DNA of 64,000 nt from Bacteroidota bacterium (GCA_018902795.1 JAHIQD010000019.1:124001-188000); one strand, 5' to 3'; counted from the first letter of the stretch, positions 53,637-63,031 are shown. Notes: generated by a model from the letters alone, not told the origin. Numbers and translations: made by a program.

Positions 53637-53712
53637 GAGCTATTTCCCGTTTTCCGCTATATCTTTTGTTCTGCTCCGCTACACAAAAGGATGCCGCTTC
53701 AACCGGGGCTAG
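53635..53712. repeat. Inverted copy (C) of the dispersed intergenic repeat
   Basis: Read on the minus strand it begins TAGCCCCGGTTGAAGCGGC and ends in GCGGAAAACGGGAAATAGCTCC. The core has complementary arms CTTTTGT (53663-53669) and ACAAAAG (53683-53689) around CTGCTCCGCT. It aligns to copy B at 33852-33936 at both ends, but the loop differs. It starts directly at the ybeY stop. Confidence 0.75.
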
Positions 53713-53740
53713 TTACCATTCTGTTTCAAAAAGAATTTAA

Positions 53741-53756
53741 TGTTTCACGTGAAACA
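53741..53756. other. parS-like ParB-binding site 1
   Basis: TGTTTCACGTGAAACA is a perfect 16-bp palindrome identical to the B. subtilis parS consensus. It lies 35 bases before mnmG. ParB/Spo0J-type proteins load at such sites near origins to direct chromosome segregation. No parA or parB gene is in the window. Confidence 0.85.
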
Positions 53757-53790
53757 TCTCAATTATTAATCAGTATTTATCAATAATAAA

Positions 53791-55653
53791 ATGATCAACG
53801 AAATATACGACGTCATCGTTGTTGGGGCAGGTCACGCAGGTTGTGAAGCCGCCGCTGCAGCCGCAAACATGGGCTCAAAAACCTTGCTCGTCACCATGAA
53901 TATGCAAACTATAGGACAAATGTCCTGTAACCCTGCAATGGGCGGAATTGCAAAAGGACAAATCGTTCGCGAAATCGACGCAATGGGAGGTTATTCCGGC
54001 ATTATTGCGGATAAATCTGCGATACAGTTTAAAATGCTGAACCTTTCAAAAGGTCCTGCAATGTGGTCTCCACGTACACAAAATGACAGAATGCTTTTCG
54101 CTGAAGAGTGGCGTTTAGCCCTTGAAAACACGCCAAATCTCGACTTTTTTCAGGATATGGTTAAAAGCCTTATCATAGAAAACCATAAAGCGGTCGGAGT
54201 TATCACCTCTTTAGGAATACAAATCAAAGGAAAATCAGTCGTTTTAACCAATGGCACTTTTTTAAATGGTTTAATTCACGTTGGCGACAAGCAGTTAGGT
54301 GGTGGCAGAATGGGCGAACCGCGAGCTTTTGGAATCACAGAACAGTTGGTTTCTTTAGGTTTCGAAGCAGGCAGAATGAAAACAGGAACTCCTCCACGTG
54401 TGGACGGAAGAAGCCTCGATTATTCCAAAATGGAAGAACAGAAAGGCGATGAAAACCCTCAGAAATTCTCCTATTCGGATACTCCTAAACTCACCAAACA
54501 AATGAGCTGTCATATCGTTTATACGAATGAAACCGTTCACGATATTTTACGTGAAGGATTCGACAGAAGTCCGATGTTTAATGGAACTATTCAAAGTATC
54601 GGTCCAAGATACTGCCCAAGTATTGAAGACAAAATCAACCGTTTTGCAGAAAGAAACCGTCATCAGTTATTTGTAGAACCCGAAGGCTGGAAAACAGTTG
54701 AAATCTACGTCAACGGCTTCAGTTCTTCTCTGCCTGAAGACATTCAGATTAAAGCAATGAGACATATACCAGGTTTCCAAAATGTGAAAGTTTTCCGTCC
54801 TGGGTATGCGATTGAATATGATTACTTCCCTCCTACCCAGCTTTACCACACTTTAGAAACAAAGCTGGTACAGAATCTTTATTTTGCGGGCCAAATTAAC
54901 GGTACTACCGGTTATGAAGAAGCTGCAGGACAAGGATTAATCGCAGGAATTAACGCCCATAATAAAGTGCATGATAAAGGGGAATTCATCCTTAACCGCG
55001 ACGAAGCCTACATCGGTGTTTTGATTGATGATCTTATCACAAAAGGAACGGAAGAACCTTACAGAATGTTTACTTCAAGAGCTGAATACAGACTGCTTTT
55101 AAGACAGGATAATGCAGATATCCGCCTCACAGAAAAATCATTTAAAATTGGTTTAGCGAACGAAGAAAGACTTAAAAATGTAGAGGAGAAAATTACAAAA
55201 AGCAATGAACTCGAAGCATATCTAAAAGAAACTTCATTAAAACCTGGAGTCATAAATCCAATTCTGGAATCAATTGAATCATCTCCGGTTGATCAGGCGT
55301 ACCGCGCTTCTCAAATTCTGACAAGACCTAATATGACCATGAAGAAATTAGAGGAAATAGATTTCATTTCAGAGAAGACCGGAACCTTTAATGATGAAGT
55401 AAAAGAACAGGCAGAAATCAATATCAAGTACAAAGGTTATATTGAAAAAGAGAAAGAAAACGTAGCCAAACTCAACCGTTTGGAAACCATTAAAATTCCG
55501 GAAGATTTTGATTATTCCAAAATCGGTTCCCTTTCTTCAGAAGCCAAACAGAAACTGAATAAAGTACAGCCAAAAACAATTGCACAGGCCGGAAGAATCA
55601 GCGGTGTATCTCCAGCAGATATCAATGTACTTTTAATTTATTTAGGAAGATAA
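53791..55653 (+). CDS. mnmG: tRNA uridine-5-carboxymethylaminomethyl(34) modification protein MnmG
   Basis: With MnmE, installs the cmnm group at C5 of U34 in several tRNAs. The 620-residue protein has the FAD-binding GAGHAGCEAA near residue 11, the MSCNPAMGGIAKGQIVREIDA motif, GTPPRVDGRSL and the C-terminal helical MnmE-binding region. Length is normal. It is flanked by parS sites on both sides; in many bacteria mnmG lies next to the chromosome origin. Confidence 0.97.
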   Translation: MINEIYDVIVVGAGHAGCEAAAAAANMGSKTLLVTMNMQTIGQMSCNPAMGGIAKGQIVREIDAMGGYSGIIADKSAIQFKMLNLSKGPAMWSPRTQNDRMLFAEEWRLALENTPNLDFFQDMVKSLIIENHKAVGVITSLGIQIKGKSVVLTNGTFLNGLIHVGDKQLGGGRMGEPRAFGITEQLVSLGFEAGRMKTGTPPRVDGRSLDYSKMEEQKGDENPQKFSYSDTPKLTKQMSCHIVYTNETVHDILREGFDRSPMFNGTIQSIGPRYCPSIEDKINRFAERNRHQLFVEPEGWKTVEIYVNGFSSSLPEDIQIKAMRHIPGFQNVKVFRPGYAIEYDYFPPTQLYHTLETKLVQNLYFAGQINGTTGYEEAAGQGLIAGINAHNKVHDKGEFILNRDEAYIGVLIDDLITKGTEEPYRMFTSRAEYRLLLRQDNADIRLTEKSFKIGLANEERLKNVEEKITKSNELEAYLKETSLKPGVINPILESIESSPVDQAYRASQILTRPNMTMKKLEEIDFISEKTGTFNDEVKEQAEINIKYKGYIEKEKENVAKLNRLETIKIPEDFDYSKIGSLSSEAKQKLNKVQPKTIAQAGRISGVSPADINVLLIYLGR

Positions 55654-55683
55654 TTATACATCTTCTCCTTCAATTAAATCAAA

Positions 55684-55699
55684 TGTTTCACGTGAAACT
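55684..55699. other. parS-like ParB-binding site 2
   Basis: TGTTTCACGTGAAACT matches the consensus at 15 of 16 positions and keeps the full inner palindrome GTTTCACGTGAAAC. It lies 30 bases after the mnmG stop. Confidence 0.8.
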
Positions 55700-55767
55700 A
55701 TAAATATAAAAACTTCAGTTATCCATTTTTGGTGCTGAAGTTTTAATTTTTAAATACTCACTATTTT

Positions 55768-56586
55768 ATGAAAATTAAAGACCACTTCTTGTCCCAGGAA
55801 ATATTTGAAATAAAGGAAACCGAAACCAAGGGTGTTTTCAGAACCTACCCCATTCCGCAAAATATTGAAAAATATTACGAGAGCGAAGACTATATTTCAC
55901 ATCACCAGGATTCCGGAAGTCTGAAAGAAAAGCTGTACAAATTTCTACAGGGTTTCAATTTAAATTTCAAAAGAAATATTCTTGCAAAGGAACTCTATCT
56001 GAATGCAAAAGTTTTAGACTATGGTTGCGGCGCCGGTGAATTTTTAAAATTCATTGAAGACGACTTTACAACTTACGGTTACGAGCCCAACGAAGCAGCC
56101 AGAAACTTTGCTTCTAAAAAAGTATCAAAAACAAAAATCTTAAGCGAAATTGATTCTATCGAAAACGCAAGTTTGGATGCGATTACTTTATGGCATGTTT
56201 TCGAACATATTGAAAACCAGCAAGATATATTAAAAAAATTTCATAACAAACTGAAAGACAATGGTTTATTAATTATCGCAGTTCCGAATCCTACATCTTA
56301 TGATGCGAAAAGATATAAAGAGTTTTGGGCAGCTTATGATGTTCCGAGACACATTTATCATTTCACAAAATCTGGGATGGAAAATTTAATGAACAACGAA
56401 AACTGGGAACTGAAAAAAATTAAACCACTCCTCCTCGATTCATTCTATATTTCGATGTTGAGCGAAAAATATAAAAGATCACCCTTTTTTTGGATTAAGG
56501 GAATGATTTTCGGAGCGATTTCTAATTTTAAAGGGTTAAAAAACGACGAATTTTCAAGTTTGATATACATTATCAAAAAGAAATAG
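55768..56586 (+). CDS. Class I SAM-dependent methyltransferase
   Basis: A 272-residue protein with the SAM-binding motif VLDYGCGAGEFLKFI and a later IIAVPNPTSYDAKRYKEFWAAYDVPRH stretch, typical of the methyltransferase 11/23 group that works on glycans or small molecules. The N-terminal 60 residues (EIKETETKGVFRTYPIPQNIEKYY) are the usual conserved segment of the flavobacterial homologues. Substrate unknown. Confidence 0.88.
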   Translation: MKIKDHFLSQEIFEIKETETKGVFRTYPIPQNIEKYYESEDYISHHQDSGSLKEKLYKFLQGFNLNFKRNILAKELYLNAKVLDYGCGAGEFLKFIEDDFTTYGYEPNEAARNFASKKVSKTKILSEIDSIENASLDAITLWHVFEHIENQQDILKKFHNKLKDNGLLIIAVPNPTSYDAKRYKEFWAAYDVPRHIYHFTKSGMENLMNNENWELKKIKPLLLDSFYISMLSEKYKRSPFFWIKGMIFGAISNFKGLKNDEFSSLIYIIKKK

Positions 56587-56849
56587 TTTTTAGATTTTTA
56601 AGCTGTTTCTGAAAGCCGATTTTCGACTGTTTTAGCTTTTTTCATAAAAGTTTTAAACTTTTAAATAAAATAATTTCAAATTAAAATATTTCAACAAAAC
56701 CCAAATTGAAAATTTATTGCGAAAAATCTTCGGATCATAAAAATTAAAATTCAGAAATCTTACATTTCAAAATACAACCATAAAAAAAGTTTCCAAAATT
56801 ATTTGGAAACTTTTTTCCATTTTATTCAAAACTAAAATAATAGTTCTTA
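56587..56849. other. AT-rich intergenic region between convergent genes
   Basis: Apart from the hairpin at 56783-56816 I see no gene or clear site in this 263-base gap. Confidence 0.6.
56783..56816. terminator. Bidirectional terminator between methyltransferase and pgk genes
   Basis: A perfect 15-bp stem, AAAAAAGTTTCCAAA (56783-56797) with its complement (56802-56816) and a 4-base loop, lies between convergent genes. Confidence 0.88.
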
Positions 56850-58040
56850 TCAGTTATTGATCGCTTTAATTCCCGGAAGTTCCATTCCTTCCAAACTTTC
56901 AAGCATCGCTCCTCCTCCGGTCGATACATAACTTACTTTATCATCATATCCGAACTGTTTTACAAAAGCAACGCTGTCTCCTCCTCCGACAAGAGAAAAA
57001 GCACCGAGCTTTGTTGCTTCAGCAATACTGTCGCCCAAAGAAACGGTTCCAGCAGAAAAATTAGGCATTTCGAAAACTCCAATCGGTCCGTTCCACAAAA
57101 TGGTCCGTGAATTCATCAACACATCATGAAACAAGGCTCTTGTTCTGGCTCCAGCATCCATTCCCATCCATCCATCCGGAATCTCATAAATATCAACTTC
57201 TTTTCGGTCAGCATCATTACTGAATTCATCAGCTATTAGAGTATCAACCGGTAAATATACCTTAACATTCTGAGCTTTTGCCTTTTCCAAAATTTCCAGA
57301 GCCAATCCCAGCTTATCTTCTTCCAAAAGAGAATTACCAATATGTCCGCCTAAAGCCTTAACAAAGGTAAAAGCCATTCCACCACCAATAATTAAATTGT
57401 CAATGGCGGGTAAAATATTTTCAATAATCGTAATTTTTGTAGAAACTTTGGATCCTCCAAGGATGGCAGTCACCGGTTTTTCACCGCTTCCCAACACTTT
57501 ATCAATCGCTTCCAGTTCCTTAGCCATCAATAAACCGAAAAATTTAGTTGAAGGAAAATATTGAGCGATTACCGCAGTAGAAGCATGCTCTCTGTGTGCG
57601 GTACCAAAAGCGTCATTCACATAAGCATCTGCATATTTTGAAAGTTTTTCAGCGAAGTCTTTATCACCGGCTTCCTCCTCATTATAGAATCTTAGGTTTT
57701 CCAGAAGTAAGATCTCGCCAGGCTTAAGATTTGCAGTCATATTTTTTGCATCCTCTCCCATACAGTCGTCACAAAACTTTACCTCTCTACCCAAAACAGA
57801 TTCAATTTCTGGAACGATATTCTTCAAAGAAAACTGCTCAGAAACCTTTCCTTTCGGTCTTCCGAGATGGGTCATTAAAATCACAGAACCTCCGTCATTC
57901 AGTATTTTATCCACCGTCGGTTTCACTGCCTGAATTCTGGTATTATCGGTAACTTTCAAATCGGCGCTTTGAGGGACATTAAAATCTACTCTCACCAACG
58001 CCTTTTTATCTTTAAAATTGAAATCGTTAATTGTTTTCAT
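56850..58040 (-). CDS. pgk: Phosphoglycerate kinase
   Basis: Transfers phosphate from 1,3-bisphosphoglycerate to ADP in glycolysis and reverses it in gluconeogenesis. The 396-residue protein has KKALVRVDFNVPQ, LMTHLGRPKG, ILGGSKVSTKI and GGGDSVAFVKQFG, and ends normally. It is divergent from rpiB across a 712-base gap that may hold the replication origin. Confidence 0.97.
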   Translation of the reverse strand: MKTINDFNFKDKKALVRVDFNVPQSADLKVTDNTRIQAVKPTVDKILNDGGSVILMTHLGRPKGKVSEQFSLKNIVPEIESVLGREVKFCDDCMGEDAKNMTANLKPGEILLLENLRFYNEEEAGDKDFAEKLSKYADAYVNDAFGTAHREHASTAVIAQYFPSTKFFGLLMAKELEAIDKVLGSGEKPVTAILGGSKVSTKITIIENILPAIDNLIIGGGMAFTFVKALGGHIGNSLLEEDKLGLALEILEKAKAQNVKVYLPVDTLIADEFSNDADRKEVDIYEIPDGWMGMDAGARTRALFHDVLMNSRTILWNGPIGVFEMPNFSAGTVSLGDSIAEATKLGAFSLVGGGDSVAFVKQFGYDDKVSYVSTGGGAMLESLEGMELPGIKAINN

Positions 58041-58467
58041 AAAATCCTCTGTTTTTTCGTTTCACAAATTTAAGATTAATTCACCCGATTAAAAATTTAA
58101 TTTCATTTAAAATTCCACAATCCCCAAAGCCTCATTTTATCTACAATATATTCTTTCTTTAAAAAAAAGAAATGATTAGTGTTGTTGTAGGAGACGGATT
58201 TGGGGAGAACTAAAAGTTTTTATTTCGCCACATTTAGTTGCAGTTCAATTCATATTTAATTCACATTACAACTTACTGATCTTTAACACAATTTAACTTT
58301 TATTAACAATTGTCAGTAACTGCTATGAAAGACATCTATTAGCAACTGCATTATGGAAAACCTATCTTATTTCACCCGAAAACTTTCTTCAATAATATGG
58401 CCGGATATCAAAAAACAAAATGCAATATGAATTTAATATGAATAAAAAAAACAAATGTTTTAAGGAC

Positions 58468-58496
58468 TTATCCACAGGAATTCGGGGTTATCCTCA
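58468..58496 (+). other. Pair of DnaA boxes
   Basis: TTATCCACA (58468-58476) is the strong-box consensus and TTATCCTCA (58488-58496) is one mismatch away, in the same orientation and 20 bases apart start to start, close to two helical turns. A third, TTATCTACA, is 331 bases upstream. Confidence 0.55.
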
Positions 58497-58501
58497 CAAA
58501 T

Positions 58502-58640
58502 AGCAGGTAGAGTTTTTCGGTATGCCCCTCGCCGTCTGCTTACCCCACCGGGCGTCGTGCTGTACGCTCATACTCCTCACCCCTTACCTTGCCGGCGAGT
58601 ATTGCGTGGTAACCGCTTCCATTACTCATGCAGACCGGTT
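58502..58640. repeat. GC-rich element (D), probable long form of the dispersed repeat, inverted
   Basis: About 130 bases of GC-rich DNA in an otherwise very AT-rich gap. Read on the minus strand it contains AATGGAAGCGG near its start and GAGTATGAGCGTACAGC followed by CCCGG inside, resembling copy A (GAGTAGTGACAGC ... CCGGG). Nested inverted repeats are present: CTCGCC / GGCGAG (58528-58533, 58594-58599) and GTCTGC / GCAGAC (58534-58539, 58630-58635). The relation to copies B and C is weaker. Confidence 0.5.
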
Positions 58641-58752
58641 TTTAAACGAAAAGCGGACCCGTATCGTAAAGAATTAAAACACGTTTAATTATATTTATTT
58701 TAATAATCATAAATTTGTATGAATTGAAATTCTGATCTTAATAAAATATCCC

Positions 58753-59184
58753 ATGAAAAAAATAGCAATTGCTTGCGACCATGCAGGTTTCGATTACAAA
58801 GAAATCATAAAAAAATACTTGGAAGATAAATATGAAGTAAAAGATTTCGGCTCGTTTTCCAAAGACTCTGTGGATTACCCGGATTTTGTCCATCCTTCTG
58901 CAACTTCTGTAGAAAAAGGTGAAAACGATTTGGGAATTCTCATCTGCGGCAGCGGACAGGGTGTAGCAATTACGGCAAACAAACATCAGGATATCCGTTG
59001 TGCCCTTTGCTGGATGCCGGAACTGGCTGAACTGGCAAGAAAACACAACAACGCCAATATGATTGCAATTCCCGCAAGATTTATCGCGAGCGAACTGGCA
59101 ATTGATATTGTGGAAAAATTCCTCACCACCGATTTTGAAGGAGGAAGACACCAAAACAGAGTGGATAAGATTGCGTTTTGCTGA
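58753..59184 (+). CDS. rpiB: Ribose 5-phosphate isomerase B
   Basis: Interconverts ribulose 5-phosphate and ribose 5-phosphate in the pentose phosphate pathway. The 143-residue protein opens with IAIACDHAGFDYKE and has LICGSGQGVAITANK containing the catalytic Cys; RCALCWMPELAELARKHNNAN is the second conserved segment. It begins a run of six plus-strand genes extending to the window end. Confidence 0.95.
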   Translation: MKKIAIACDHAGFDYKEIIKKYLEDKYEVKDFGSFSKDSVDYPDFVHPSATSVEKGENDLGILICGSGQGVAITANKHQDIRCALCWMPELAELARKHNNANMIAIPARFIASELAIDIVEKFLTTDFEGGRHQNRVDKIAFC

Positions 59185-59212
59185 TCTTACACCAAAAATT
59201 AAAAAAAATTAA

Positions 59213-61369
59213 ATGGCAAAAAAAAGCAAATTTATATCTCATAAAAACAATCACAAACTCCAGGAAATTGGACGTTTGATTTTGGGTTTTATGAATAAAC
59301 AGTCCAGCAAAATCTACAATTATAAGCAGATAGCTGATGGTATTGACTATAAAAATCCACGACAGCGCGAACTTGTAATTCAGTCGCTCCACAAGCTGCT
59401 TTCTGAGGAAAGAATAAAGGAGGTGGAAAAAGGAAAGTATATCATTAATCTTCAGATAGAAGGTACATTAACAGGAATTATCGATTTCAACCAGGCTGGT
59501 AATGCTTATGTAAAAGTTGAAGGTGTTGAAGGTGATGTTTTTATTCATTCCAAAAACGTAAAAGATGCGTTGCAGGGAGACAAAGTACTCATTGTAACCT
59601 ATCATTTCAAAGGAAGAAAATTAGAAGGATCTGTTCTGGAAGTGATTGAAAGAAACCGCGATGAGTTTGTGGGAACTTTCCAACTGATCAAACATAAAGA
59701 TTTCGGTTTTGTAGTATGTGACAAAAAAACCATCAATACAGATATCTTCGTTCCAAAAGGCAAAATCGGCGGTGCACAGGACGGTGATAAAGTGGTTGTA
59801 AAAATGACCGATTGGAAAGCAGGAGAAAAAAACCCGGAAGGAGAAATCATCAAAGTTTTAGGTGCTCCGGGCGAGCATGAAACTGAAATTCATTCCATTT
59901 TAGCTGAATACGGCCTTCCTTACACTTTCCCGGAAGAAGTGGAAAAAGAAGCGGATGAAATCGACAGACAAATCCACGAAAGTGAAGCTGCAAAACGCCG
60001 TGATATGCGGAAAATCTGCACATTCACGATCGACCCGAAAGATGCAAAAGATTTCGATGATGCACTTTCCATTCAGAAATTAGAAAACGGAAACTGGGAA
60101 ATCGGGGTTCATATTGCCGATGTTTCTCATTATGTTGTTCCCGGAACTTTACTTGATGATGAAGCTTATGACCGCGCAACTTCCGTATATTTGGTGGACC
60201 GGGTGGTTCCGATGTTGCCGGAAGTGTTGAGTAATGACGTATGTTCTCTCCGTCCGAATGAGGATAAATATACTTTTTCCGCAGTTTTTGAACTCAATGA
60301 TAACTCGGAAGTGCTGAAGGAATGGTTTGGCAGAACAGTTATTCATTCCGACAGAAGATTCAGTTATGAAGAAGCACAGGAAAGGATCGAAACCGGAACC
60401 GGTGATCTTGCAGAAGAAATTCTCGTTTTGGACCGTCTGGCAAAAACACTCAGAAAAAGACGTATTGATAATGGTGCGATTACTTTCGACCGAAGCGAAG
60501 TCCGTTTTAATCTCGATGAAAACAGCCAGCCGATTGGCGTTTATTTTAAAGTCAGCAAAGATTCCAATCATTTAATTGAAGAATTTATGCTTTTGGCGAA
60601 CCGGAAAGTTTCTGAGTTTATTTCACTTAAACGAAGTGGTGAACCTACAGGAAATACTTTTATTTATAGGATTCACGACGATCCGGATCCGGCAAAATTG
60701 GAGGCACTTAAAGAATTTGTATCCACTTTCGGATATAAAATGGATTTAGCCAATACCAAAAAAGTGGCTCAGTCTTTAAATAAATTATTAGGTGACGTCA
60801 AAGGGAAAGGCGAAGAAAACATGATTGAAACTTTGGCCATGCGTTCAATGAGTAAAGCAGTGTATTCCACAAATCCTATCGGCCATTACGGGCTTGGATT
60901 TGACTATTACTCCCACTTTACCTCTCCTATCAGAAGATACCCCGATCTTATTGCGCACCGTTTGTTACAGCATTATCTGGATGGCGGAAAATCTCCAAAT
61001 AAAGATGACATAGAGGCGAAAAGCAAGCACTGCAGTTCTATGGAAAGACTTGCTGCCGATGCGGAAAGAGATTCCATCAAATTCATGCAGGTGAAGTTCA
61101 TGGAGAAACATTTGGGCGAAGAGTTCACAGGAGTTATTTCAGGTGTTGCCGATTTCGGTTTTTGGGTGCAGATCCCCGAAAACGGTGCTGAAGGTTTGAT
61201 TAAACTCCGCGATTTAATGGACGATTCTTATTCTTATGACGCGAAAAACCATTTGGTTCAGGGCGCAAGAACCGGTAACCAATATCAGCTGGGTGATGAA
61301 GTGAAAATTAAAGTAATGAAAGCTAATCTGATACAGAAACAGCTTGATTTCAAAATTATAAGCGAATAG
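59213..61369 (+). CDS. rnr: Ribonuclease R
   Basis: A 3'-5' exoribonuclease that degrades structured RNA. The 718-residue protein has an N-terminal winged-helix-like part (about 20-85), two cold-shock domains, the RNB catalytic domain with the metal-binding Asp cluster TIDPKDAKDFDDALS, and a C-terminal S1 domain (FTGVISGVADFGFWVQIPENG). It lacks the long Lys-rich tail of the E. coli enzyme. It is 28 bases after rpiB. Confidence 0.95.
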   Translation: MAKKSKFISHKNNHKLQEIGRLILGFMNKQSSKIYNYKQIADGIDYKNPRQRELVIQSLHKLLSEERIKEVEKGKYIINLQIEGTLTGIIDFNQAGNAYVKVEGVEGDVFIHSKNVKDALQGDKVLIVTYHFKGRKLEGSVLEVIERNRDEFVGTFQLIKHKDFGFVVCDKKTINTDIFVPKGKIGGAQDGDKVVVKMTDWKAGEKNPEGEIIKVLGAPGEHETEIHSILAEYGLPYTFPEEVEKEADEIDRQIHESEAAKRRDMRKICTFTIDPKDAKDFDDALSIQKLENGNWEIGVHIADVSHYVVPGTLLDDEAYDRATSVYLVDRVVPMLPEVLSNDVCSLRPNEDKYTFSAVFELNDNSEVLKEWFGRTVIHSDRRFSYEEAQERIETGTGDLAEEILVLDRLAKTLRKRRIDNGAITFDRSEVRFNLDENSQPIGVYFKVSKDSNHLIEEFMLLANRKVSEFISLKRSGEPTGNTFIYRIHDDPDPAKLEALKEFVSTFGYKMDLANTKKVAQSLNKLLGDVKGKGEENMIETLAMRSMSKAVYSTNPIGHYGLGFDYYSHFTSPIRRYPDLIAHRLLQHYLDGGKSPNKDDIEAKSKHCSSMERLAADAERDSIKFMQVKFMEKHLGEEFTGVISGVADFGFWVQIPENGAEGLIKLRDLMDDSYSYDAKNHLVQGARTGNQYQLGDEVKIKVMKANLIQKQLDFKIISE

Positions 61370-61421
61370 TATTGATGTAAAACAAAGTACAGTCAAATAA
61401 AAATACATTAATATTTAGTAA

Positions 61422-62102
61422 ATGTTGGAACTTATAGTATCAGCTGTCGGTTTAGGAGTAATGCTGAGTCTTGTTTTTATCGGACCCATTTTTTTCCTGC
61501 TGATCGAAACCAGCTTTTCCCGCGGCCCAAAACACGCTTTAGCATTAGACTTGGGTGTTATTTTTGCGGATATTTTATGCATAGCGGCAGCTTTTTTTGC
61601 AAGTGGCGATTTGGTACAGCTCATTGATAAACATCCCGGCTTTTACCGGATTACTTCGTTCATTGTCCTGATTTACGCCATTTACATGATTGTTTCGAAA
61701 ACTAAAATGCATCTTGCCTCAGAAGAAAAAATGATAAGCCAGAATTATATTAAAACCTTTCTGAACGGATTTTTCTTTAATATCCTGAATATCGGAGTTG
61801 TCCTTTTTTGGCTCGTCACCGTAATTTCAGTGAGAAATGCCTATCCTAAACTGGATGAGTTTCTTCTGTATATGGCTTTGGTGGTAGGAACCTATCTCGC
61901 TATTGACTTTTTTAAAATTTACCTGGCCAAGCAGTTTCATTACAAACTCACCGAGAAACTGGCCAATCAGATCAGGAAGGGCGTGGGTTTCGTACTTGTC
62001 GTTTTCAGTATTTTTATCTTCCTTCAGAGTTTTAAGAAATTCAATCAGTTTGATAAAAAACTCGAGGAAGCCGAAAAAACCGAGCAAAAACACAAACCGT
62101 AA
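61422..62102 (+). CDS. LysE family exporter-like membrane protein
   Basis: 226 residues with about six membrane segments. The N-terminal VGLGVMLSLVFIGPIFFLLIETSFSRG carries the Pro-containing motif of LysE/RhtB exporters (usually GPN or GPD; here GPIFF), and the helix pattern matches the family. The C-terminus is a charged tail (DKKLEEAEKTEQKHKP). Exporters of this class move amino acids or related metabolites out of the cell. Its stop overlaps the next start (TAATG). Confidence 0.85.
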   Translation: MLELIVSAVGLGVMLSLVFIGPIFFLLIETSFSRGPKHALALDLGVIFADILCIAAAFFASGDLVQLIDKHPGFYRITSFIVLIYAIYMIVSKTKMHLASEEKMISQNYIKTFLNGFFFNILNIGVVLFWLVTVISVRNAYPKLDEFLLYMALVVGTYLAIDFFKIYLAKQFHYKLTEKLANQIRKGVGFVLVVFSIFIFLQSFKKFNQFDKKLEEAEKTEQKHKP

Positions 62103-63031
62103 TGAAAGAAATTATATTTCCTAAATCATTAAAAAAAGCAGACCGGATCGCGATAATTTCTCCCGCAGGAGCGGTGGATGAATCTCAGCTGGAAAAAGGG
62201 ATAAGGCTTATTAAATCAAAAGGTTATGAACCGGTTTTAGGAAAACATCTTTACACCAGATATTCAAACGGATATACTTATGCAGGGACGGAAAAAGAAA
62301 GAATTTCCGATATGAACTGGGCTTTTGGTGACGAAGAAATTTCCGCAATCTGGGCATCAAGAGGAGGTTATGGGTGTCAGCATCTGTTGAGACATTTAAG
62401 GCTTTCAAAATTCAGAAAAAATCCGAAATGGTATATCGGGTATTCTGATAACACGGTGATTCAGAGCTTTTTACTTAAAAATAATTTCGCTTCAATTCAT
62501 GCACAAACTGTTAAAACTTCGAGTTTTGGAGTGACTGATGAAAGTTATGATTTGACGTTTGATATTCTCCAAGGAAAATTACCGGAATATTCCATCAAAA
62601 AAAATCAGTTCAATAAATCAGGAAATGTTGAAGGAGAATTGGTTGGCGGAAATTTGGCTTTGGTTTATGCTTTATTGGGAACGCCCTACTCTTTTAATTT
62701 TAAAGACAAGATCCTTTTTATAGAAGATATTGGCGAGAATTTTTATGCTTTGGACCGAATGCTGATGTCTCTTGATTTAGCCGGAGTTTTCAGACAGATT
62801 AAAGGTTTAATCATCGGTGGAATGACCAATATGGGAGATGAAAAAGAAAATAAAAACTACGAAGAGAGCTTCGACGGATTTTCTTACCAAATTATTTCAG
62901 ACCGAATTTCAAAATATAGTTTCCCCACTGTTTTTGGTTTCCCGAACGGACATATTTTTGATAACCGCCCGTTGATTATCGGCGCAAAAGTTTCAGTAAA
63001 AGTGGGAGAAAAAGTGAAAGTAAATTTCTAA
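62102..63031 (+). CDS. LD-carboxypeptidase (S66 family)
   Basis: Cleaves the terminal D-Ala from murein tetrapeptides in the cytoplasm during peptidoglycan recycling, or a related peptide. The 309-residue protein has the nucleophile Ser in WYIGYSDNTVIQSF, the catalytic Glu in FIEDIGENFYALDRM and the His in FGFPNGHIFDNRPLIIGA. The translational overlap with the LysE-type gene implies coupled expression. It may supply material to the Mur ligase seen at 45.6 kb. Confidence 0.93.
   Translation: MKEIIFPKSLKKADRIAIISPAGAVDESQLEKGIRLIKSKGYEPVLGKHLYTRYSNGYTYAGTEKERISDMNWAFGDEEISAIWASRGGYGCQHLLRHLRLSKFRKNPKWYIGYSDNTVIQSFLLKNNFASIHAQTVKTSSFGVTDESYDLTFDILQGKLPEYSIKKNQFNKSGNVEGELVGGNLALVYALLGTPYSFNFKDKILFIEDIGENFYALDRMLMSLDLAGVFRQIKGLIIGGMTNMGDEKENKNYEESFDGFSYQIISDRISKYSFPTVFGFPNGHIFDNRPLIIGAKVSVKVGEKVKVNF

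Larger units (their letters stand above)
58041..58752. other. Candidate chromosome replication origin (oriC) region
   Basis: This gap between divergent pgk and rpiB has no gene. It contains the perfect DnaA box TTATCCACA (58468-58476), two one-mismatch boxes TTATCTACA (58137-58145) and TTATCCTCA (58488-58496), and a long AT-rich stretch between them that could unwind. parS-like sites lie 2.8 and 4.7 kb away. A GC-rich repeat-like element fills 58502-58640. dnaA is not in the window, and three boxes are fewer than in many origins, so this is a candidate only. Confidence 0.5.

Noticed and set aside
58502..58640. rRNA or tRNA gene in the GC-rich block
   Set aside because: No cloverleaf, CCA end or rRNA-like conserved segment can be recognised; repeat-like structure fits better.
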